From positions 2,356,001 to 2,420,000 of the forward strand of contig NZ_AP024897.1 in assembly GCF_024529975.1 (NCBI RefSeq): a stretch of 64,000 nucleotides of DNA, read 5' to 3'. The position numbers and the translations under genes are program-made. A model generated the notes under the pieces. It ran no database searches and was not told the origin of the DNA. It saw nothing but the letters and a program-made list of their open reading frames with translations. Positions 59,867 through 64,000 of this stretch are shown piece after piece; within the stretch, counting starts at the first letter, position 1; the number at the start of each line of letters is the position of its first letter. Origin of the DNA: Vibrio quintilis (GTDB lineage Bacteria; Pseudomonadota; Gammaproteobacteria; Enterobacterales; Vibrionaceae).

Positions 59867-60181
59867 ATGTTGATCAGCAATCTGGAAGTGGTTCCCGGAA
59901 AAACAATTACCCAACACCTGGGTCTTGTTCAGGGCAGTACAGTCCGGGCCAAAAATATTGGCCGTGATATGATGGCCGGCCTGAAAAACATTACGGGCGG
60001 CGAGCTTAAAGGATATACGGAGCTGCTGGAAGAATCGCGCGAGGAAGCGATGCAGCGGATGAAAGCACAGGCTGAATCCATTGGTGCGAACGCTATCATT
60101 AACGTGCGCTTTTCTACTTCTTCTGTCGCTCAGGGTGCTTCCGAAATCTTTATTTACGGAACGGCTGTGGTTGTGGAGTAA
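59867..60181 (+). CDS. YbjQ-family (DUF74) protein
   Basis: A 104-residue protein with the complete YbjQ pattern: NLEVVPGKTITQHLGLVQGSTVRAKNIGRDMMAGLKNITGGELKGYTELLEESREEAMQRMKAQAESIGANAIINVRFSTSSV. It is a small pentameric-barrel type of protein whose role is unknown. It begins a three-gene operon with a second, membrane-attached YbjQ-like protein and an M48 peptidase. ATG 59867 has AGAGG upstream. Confidence 0.9.
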   Translation: MLISNLEVVPGKTITQHLGLVQGSTVRAKNIGRDMMAGLKNITGGELKGYTELLEESREEAMQRMKAQAESIGANAIINVRFSTSSVAQGASEIFIYGTAVVVE

Positions 60182-60186
60182 ACGCC

Positions 60187-60636
60187 ATGGACGCACTCTT
60201 ATCCCTGATTACATTTATCGTCCTGATTAATCTTGGCTATTTTGCCGGACGCTATCTGGAAAAACGCCATTATCAACGCATTTTGCAGCGTGAAGACGAA
60301 TTTCGCGATCTGGTGGTCACACCGGGGCGTCAGATTCCTGATGAGGGCGTGAAAGAAACCATGCTCGTCTGTGGCAGTGTGGTGATTTCCGTTGACTACT
60401 TTAAGCGGATTCTCGCCGGGCTGCGCATGATCTTCGGCGGCCGGTTAAACAGTTATGAAAGCCTGCTGGACCGGGCCCGCCGTGAAGCGATCATCCGGGT
60501 ACAACAACAGGCCAGAACTCAAAATGCATTTGCCGTCTATAATTTGAAAATGGAAACTTCATCGATCTCGAAAGGCCGTGGCAATCACATCGGCAGCATT
60601 GAAGTGATTGCGTACGGCACAGCGTTAATTAAATGA
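60187..60636 (+). CDS. Membrane-anchored YbjQ-like protein
   Basis: A 149-residue protein with an N-terminal helix (LLSLITFIVLINLGYFAG), a short basic linker and a YbjQ-type domain (ETMLVCGSVVISVDYFKRILAGLRMIFGGRLNSYESLLDRARREAIIRVQQQARTQNAFAVYNLKMETSSI). It follows the soluble YbjQ gene after 5 bp and overlaps the M48 gene by 4 bp (ATGA). The membrane anchor suggests a complex with the peptidase. Confidence 0.85.
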   Translation: MDALLSLITFIVLINLGYFAGRYLEKRHYQRILQREDEFRDLVVTPGRQIPDEGVKETMLVCGSVVISVDYFKRILAGLRMIFGGRLNSYESLLDRARREAIIRVQQQARTQNAFAVYNLKMETSSISKGRGNHIGSIEVIAYGTALIK

Positions 60637-61415
60637 CATTCCCACGGCAAAATCCGCGCATTCCGGAAGGCATTAATAATCCCGCAGCACATCCGCTGCG
60701 GGAGCTGATTTTTCTCGGGCTGGGGTTATGTGCCCTGCTTCTGCTGGCCGGCGTTCTGATCTGGGCCGTGCTGACCCGCAGTGCACAGTGGATCCCCGTG
60801 AGCTGGGAAGCGCGGATTGCACCGGAGATATCAACCGCAGCAGATTATCAGGCATCCCGCCAGAAACTGCAAAAGCGCCTGGACCACTTACTCGCCGCGA
60901 TGTACATCCGTCCGGAGGTGGATTTTGATCCGGATGTGAAAGTCACCCTCAATATCGTTGAAAGTGATGAACCCAATGCTTTCGCCACACTTGGGCCTCA
61001 GATTTTTATCACCACCGCACTGCTCAGTGATCTCCGGTCAGAAACAGGACTGGATATGGTACTGGCGCATGAAGCGGCGCATATCGTTCACCGCGATCCC
61101 ATCCGTACAATGGCGGGTACACTCGGCATTCATCTGCTGATGTCGATGATCACGGGCAACACTCAGGTCTCCGCTCTGACCGGTTCAGGCAGCCAGCTGT
61201 TACTGCTCAGTTATAGCCGGGAACAGGAAATGGCAGCCGATGATCTGGCGCTGAAAACACTCTATCAGGTACATGGCACGCTGAGCGGGGCCGATGAATT
61301 TTTTCAGCAAATCCTGAGCAAAGATAACAACCTGCCTTCTTTTCTTTTAACACATCCGCACCCGCAGGAACGCATTGAACACATCCGCCAGATGATGCAG
61401 CAATACGATTTCTGA
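60633..61415 (+). CDS. M48-family zinc metallopeptidase
   Basis: A 260-residue protein: a membrane helix (LIFLGLGLCALLLLAGVLIWAVL), then an M48 domain with zinc site H146-E147-AA-H150 (VLAHEAAHIVHRDP) and the downstream glutamate in SREQEMAADDLAL. A final HPHPQERIEHIR motif is typical of M48 peptidases. Such enzymes act on membrane or envelope proteins. It is the third gene of the YbjQ operon. Confidence 0.9.
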   Translation: MTFPRQNPRIPEGINNPAAHPLRELIFLGLGLCALLLLAGVLIWAVLTRSAQWIPVSWEARIAPEISTAADYQASRQKLQKRLDHLLAAMYIRPEVDFDPDVKVTLNIVESDEPNAFATLGPQIFITTALLSDLRSETGLDMVLAHEAAHIVHRDPIRTMAGTLGIHLLMSMITGNTQVSALTGSGSQLLLLSYSREQEMAADDLALKTLYQVHGTLSGADEFFQQILSKDNNLPSFLLTHPHPQERIEHIRQMMQQYDF

Positions 61416-61574
61416 GTTACATATCCGTCTCCAACACATTCATAACCGGGTCTGATGACCAAATTCAGCGACCATACCGCTGAAGATTTTATAAATTTCC
61501 GTCGTATATCACTTTGGTCTGTTTTCATTTCTGATAATAATGAAACTGAGTTTATATAATTAGGGAAAATATCG

Positions 61575-62912
61575 ATGAATAAATTTATGATAAAATCACT
61601 CGCCCTCTGTACATTCAGTTGCTGCGTTGCTGCACAAACCCAAACAACGTCTGAAGATCCGGCATTTACGATTCTGCGGGACAACCCACAACCTGTCAGT
61701 ACGCATTTTTACGGGCAGGGCTACTGGAGCTGGGTCGATCAGTGGGGAGGGCATATTTATAACACTGAGCCGATAGTTGCCGAACTGAATCTGGACACAC
61801 TGAGAATGGGCGGTATCAACAACGATAACAGTGAACCGGAACCATTCACAAAAACCAAAATTGATGAATCGATCGCTTATGCTGATGCGATTGGTGCCGA
61901 ACCTCTCTTCCAGTTACCAACGCTCAAAGACTGGAATGGCAATGAAGCCTCAGTCAAAAGCGCGATGGAAATCGTCAAATACATGAATGGCGAAAAGAAC
62001 TTCCACGTTAAATACTTCTCTATTGGTAATGAGCCCGACTATTATGTCGCCGGTGGATATAAAGACAGCAGCTATACTCCTGAAGATACCTGCAATTTAT
62101 TCGCCAAAATCAGTGATGCCGTCAAAGCTTATGATCCGGATACCGTTATTCTCGGACCAGACTTTGCCTATAACAATACGGTCAACCCGTGGCTGAAACC
62201 ATTTGTTGAAAACTGCAAAGGTAAATTCGACGTATTTACCATGCACCGCTACCCATTTCATCCCTTGTTGACCACCAAATTCAATGTACTCAATGATGAA
62301 GACGCCTATCGGTATACCCTGCGCAAAATGAGGGATTATCTTGATGAGCATGGGCTACAGGATATCCCCCTGGCCATTACCGAAACGAATGTGACCTGGG
62401 ATGGCGATCCAGACAACGTTCATTTAGCCGGCAGTCCGGGGACATTTCTTGCGGCATTGTGGGCAGCGGATATTTTAGGTGTCTCTTTGGAAGAAAAACT
62501 ATGGAACCTCTCCTTCTGGAGTCTCAGTGAAGAATGGGATATCTCATTTTTAAATGTCGATGATTTGTCACCCAAACCCGTTTATTACGTTTTACAGCTG
62601 TTTTCTCAACATTTCGGCGATCAGGTGTTACAGGTTGAAAATAATGTCGATGCGCAAGGCATCTCTGTTTATGCCGGTGAAGACTCAGCTTCAAAAAATG
62701 TCACACTGGCAGTGATTAATAAAAGTGATGAAGCGAAAACCTACCGTTGGGCCATCAAAGATTCAAACTATTACACCCGGGTATTTGAGCGAACTTTCCC
62801 GGCTCTGTCTCTGACCTTTTTAATTCAGACCCCCACTTTTGATAAACCACAAGCCTGGCAATATACACAGGCAATGGCGGATAAAGCGCTGCCTCCTCAA
62901 CCGTTACAATAA
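61575..62912 (+). CDS. Secreted glycoside hydrolase, clan GH-A type
   Basis: A 445-residue protein with a signal peptide (MNKFMIKSLALCTFSCCVAA). The TIM-barrel domain has the acid/base motif SIGNEPDYY (E153) and the nucleophile motif AITETNVTWD (E270), about 117 residues apart, plus NLDTLRMGG at the barrel start and a C-terminal beta domain (NVTLAVINKSDEAKTYRW). That layout fits clan GH-A (GH5/GH30/GH39/GH44/GH51/GH79 relatives); I cannot fix the family or substrate. With the pectate lyase at 17745 it fits a polysaccharide-degrading lifestyle. Confidence 0.75.
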   Translation: MNKFMIKSLALCTFSCCVAAQTQTTSEDPAFTILRDNPQPVSTHFYGQGYWSWVDQWGGHIYNTEPIVAELNLDTLRMGGINNDNSEPEPFTKTKIDESIAYADAIGAEPLFQLPTLKDWNGNEASVKSAMEIVKYMNGEKNFHVKYFSIGNEPDYYVAGGYKDSSYTPEDTCNLFAKISDAVKAYDPDTVILGPDFAYNNTVNPWLKPFVENCKGKFDVFTMHRYPFHPLLTTKFNVLNDEDAYRYTLRKMRDYLDEHGLQDIPLAITETNVTWDGDPDNVHLAGSPGTFLAALWAADILGVSLEEKLWNLSFWSLSEEWDISFLNVDDLSPKPVYYVLQLFSQHFGDQVLQVENNVDAQGISVYAGEDSASKNVTLAVINKSDEAKTYRWAIKDSNYYTRVFERTFPALSLTFLIQTPTFDKPQAWQYTQAMADKALPPQPLQ

Positions 62913-62961
62913 CCCGGTTTCAGGACTGAAGTTCCGCAGACAGGATATCTATCCCACCGTG

Positions 62962-62988
62962 ATATGCCAGCCATCATTGCTGGCATAT
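62962..62988. terminator. Terminator-like hairpin between convergent genes
   Basis: atatgccagc and gctggcatat are perfect 10-bp arms with a 7-nt loop, between the glycosidase (rightward) and the glutathione transferase (leftward). No strong T-run is present on either strand. Confidence 0.45.
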
Positions 62989-62994
62989 TGTAGG

Positions 62995-63050
62995 CAGTGG
63001 TAACAAAGTACGACAGCAGTAACAAAGCACGACAACGATGACAAAATTAC
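62995..63050. repeat. Degenerate 19-bp tandem repeat
   Basis: cagtggtaacaaagtacga, cagcagtaacaaagcacga and a partial third copy caacgatgacaaaa follow one another just past the glycosidase and run into the end of the glutathione transferase gene. Confidence 0.6.
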
Positions 63051-63658
63051 TTCTGGAATGCAGGCCGGGCTGCAATCATTTGTTGCCAGCGCAACAGATA
63101 AGGATGATGTTCAACCGGAATTTCCATGGCATTATGAGCCATGCCGAAAAACACAAAAGCGGTAATATCTGCAACAGTAAACCGGTCACCGGCTATATAC
63201 TCACTTTCCGCCAGCCGGTCGTTTAACTGACTTAAGAAACTGACCGCCCGTTGTTTGGCTTCTTCTCCCCATGCCGCCACACAGTTTTCCCGATCCTGAT
63301 AGATAGCTTTGATATGACGAAATGCAAACGACACCATTTGCAGCCCCTGAAATTCCACGATCCGCTGCCACATCTCAACCTGTGCTTTTTCTTTGGCTCC
63401 GGTACCAAACAACGCTTTATCATTCTTCACGCTTTCATCAAAATAACTACAAATGGCAAGGCTTTCACTGATGGTGGTGCCGTCGTCCAGTTCAAGCATC
63501 GGCACTTTACCGTTGACACTCTTGCGCTGATAGTCTGAGTTCAGGTTGTCTCCCTGTCGTACATTGATTTCAACCCGCGCCACCTCAACACCAATTTCTT
63601 TGAGAAAAAGACTGACACGCTGGCAGTTCGGCAACACACTCATTTCATAAATTTTCAT
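63047..63658 (-). CDS. Glutathione S-transferase family protein
   Basis: A 203-residue protein: N-terminal thioredoxin-like domain (MKIYEMSVLPNCQRVSLFLKEIGVEVARVEINV, KSVNGKVPMLELDDGTTISESLAICSYFDE; the VPMLELDDG and ES residues bind glutathione) and an all-helical C-terminal domain with AGDRFTVADITAFVFFG. It probably detoxifies electrophiles by glutathione conjugation or reduction. It is divergent from a TetR gene at 63831, and two inverted operator-like copies lie in the shared promoter. ATG 63658 follows AAAGGA; a 25-residue upstream extension is less likely. Confidence 0.9.
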   Translation of the reverse strand: MKIYEMSVLPNCQRVSLFLKEIGVEVARVEINVRQGDNLNSDYQRKSVNGKVPMLELDDGTTISESLAICSYFDESVKNDKALFGTGAKEKAQVEMWQRIVEFQGLQMVSFAFRHIKAIYQDRENCVAAWGEEAKQRAVSFLSQLNDRLAESEYIAGDRFTVADITAFVFFGMAHNAMEIPVEHHPYLLRWQQMIAARPAFQK

Positions 63659-63681
63659 TCTTTTTTCCTTTTGATGATTTC

Positions 63682-63732
63682 TAACTGATCGTTCTGAATT
63701 CATATTTAACCCAATATCTGAACGATCAGTCA
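63682..63732. promoter_or_regulatory. Paired operator-like sites between gst and tetR
   Basis: aactgatcgttc (63682-63693) and gaacgatcagt (63719-63731) are inverted copies about 25 bp apart, each around a central GATC (TGAnnGATCnnTCA). They lie between the divergent glutathione transferase and TetR genes and are candidate TetR operators controlling both. Confidence 0.5.
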
Positions 63733-63830
63733 AGAATAATCTGGTAAACTATTTGCAATTTTGATCGAAAACCCGGCCAAACCCCTCCGGTAAATCAGGC
63801 TGCAACCAACAGGCAGAAGAACTCACAGAC

Positions 63831-64000
63831 ATGGCAAGAAAAGCAAATTTTGACAGGCAGGAAAAATTATTAGCGGCAATGGAATTATTCTGGAAAAAAG
63901 GATATGCCAACACTGCTATTTCAGATCTGGTTGAAACCCTGAACATCAATCGATTCAGTCTTTACAACACTTATGGTGACAAGCAGCAGCTGTATTATGA
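63831..64000 (+). CDS. TetR-family regulator (N-terminal part; cut by window edge)
   Basis: The frame starts at ATG 63831 (MARKANFDRQEKLLAAMELFWKKG) and continues without a stop to the window end. It shows a TetR helix-turn-helix (YANTAISDLVETLNINRFSLYNTYGDKQQLYY). It is divergent from the glutathione transferase gene, which it probably represses through the paired sites at 63682-63732. Only 56 residues are visible, so the ligand domain is unknown. Confidence 0.8.
   Translation, partial: MARKANFDRQEKLLAAMELFWKKGYANTAISDLVETLNINRFSLYNTYGDKQQLYY

Overview
The window looks like a chromosomal segment of a marine gammaproteobacterium, most probably a Vibrio or close relative. The grounds are a GC content near 50%, protein families typical of vibrios (VirK/YbjX, AcuI, FecCD-type siderophore uptake, DUF6279 lipoprotein), and many copies of a short palindromic intergenic repeat of the form tatacccaa-caacctgaagatgca. 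The species cannot be named from this sequence alone. No rRNA, tRNA or CRISPR array was found.

Layout. 1-5.5 kb (minus strand): a DUF4123 adaptor, an Rhs/YD-repeat polymorphic toxin of type VI secretion type, and the first codons of its probable immunity gene. 5.9-9.5 kb: a secreted ferritin-like DUF2202 protein, two tandem paralogous solute-binding proteins and a VirK/YbjX protein. 9.5-12.3 kb: a yjiH-type membrane gene split by an intact IS4-family element with a 13-bp target duplication. 12.9-19.3 kb: a secreted protein of unknown family, a ferric-iron-type ABC transporter (binding protein, fused permease, ATPase) and a secreted ricin-domain pectate lyase. 19.7-27.9 kb: a siderophore uptake locus (binding protein, two permeases, ATPase, LysR regulator, metallo-beta-lactamase-fold lipoprotein, TonB receptor) with candidate Fur sites and a shared LysR-type box. 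28-34 kb: an LprI-like protein, LysE and MFS exporters, an MmyB-type regulator and a GNAT. 34.2-39 kb: a YciC-like membrane protein, an LRR-Roc-COR-TIR protein, a secreted unknown and a NADAR protein. 39-42.6 kb: an AcuR-like TetR regulator, a PatB/MalY aminotransferase, a structured non-coding element and AcuI.

The most unusual region is 43.5-54.8 kb. After about 660 bp of very AT-rich DNA that ends in a terminator-like hairpin, seven genes run in one direction: a fused class III aminotransferase/acyl-ACP-reductase (domain content like TamH of tambjamine synthesis), a PEP-synthase/PigC-like enzyme, a CDP-alcohol phosphatidyltransferase of the PssA type, a CarS-like CDP-lipid synthase, a phosphatidylserine decarboxylase, a second PEP-synthase-like enzyme and a UbiA-family prenyltransferase. 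Read together, they predict reduction and amination of an acyl chain to a long-chain amine, ATP-dependent activation, and attachment of a phosphoserine/phosphoethanolamine head group. This would be an undescribed nitrogen-containing lipid pathway; the product is inference.

54.8-64 kb holds ordinary accessory genes: two GNAT/lipoprotein genes, a HAD phosphatase, a LysE exporter, an L,D-transpeptidase, a LysR regulator, a YbjQ-YbjQ-M48 peptidase operon, a secreted clan GH-A glycosidase, a glutathione S-transferase and the start of a divergent TetR regulator cut by the window edge.
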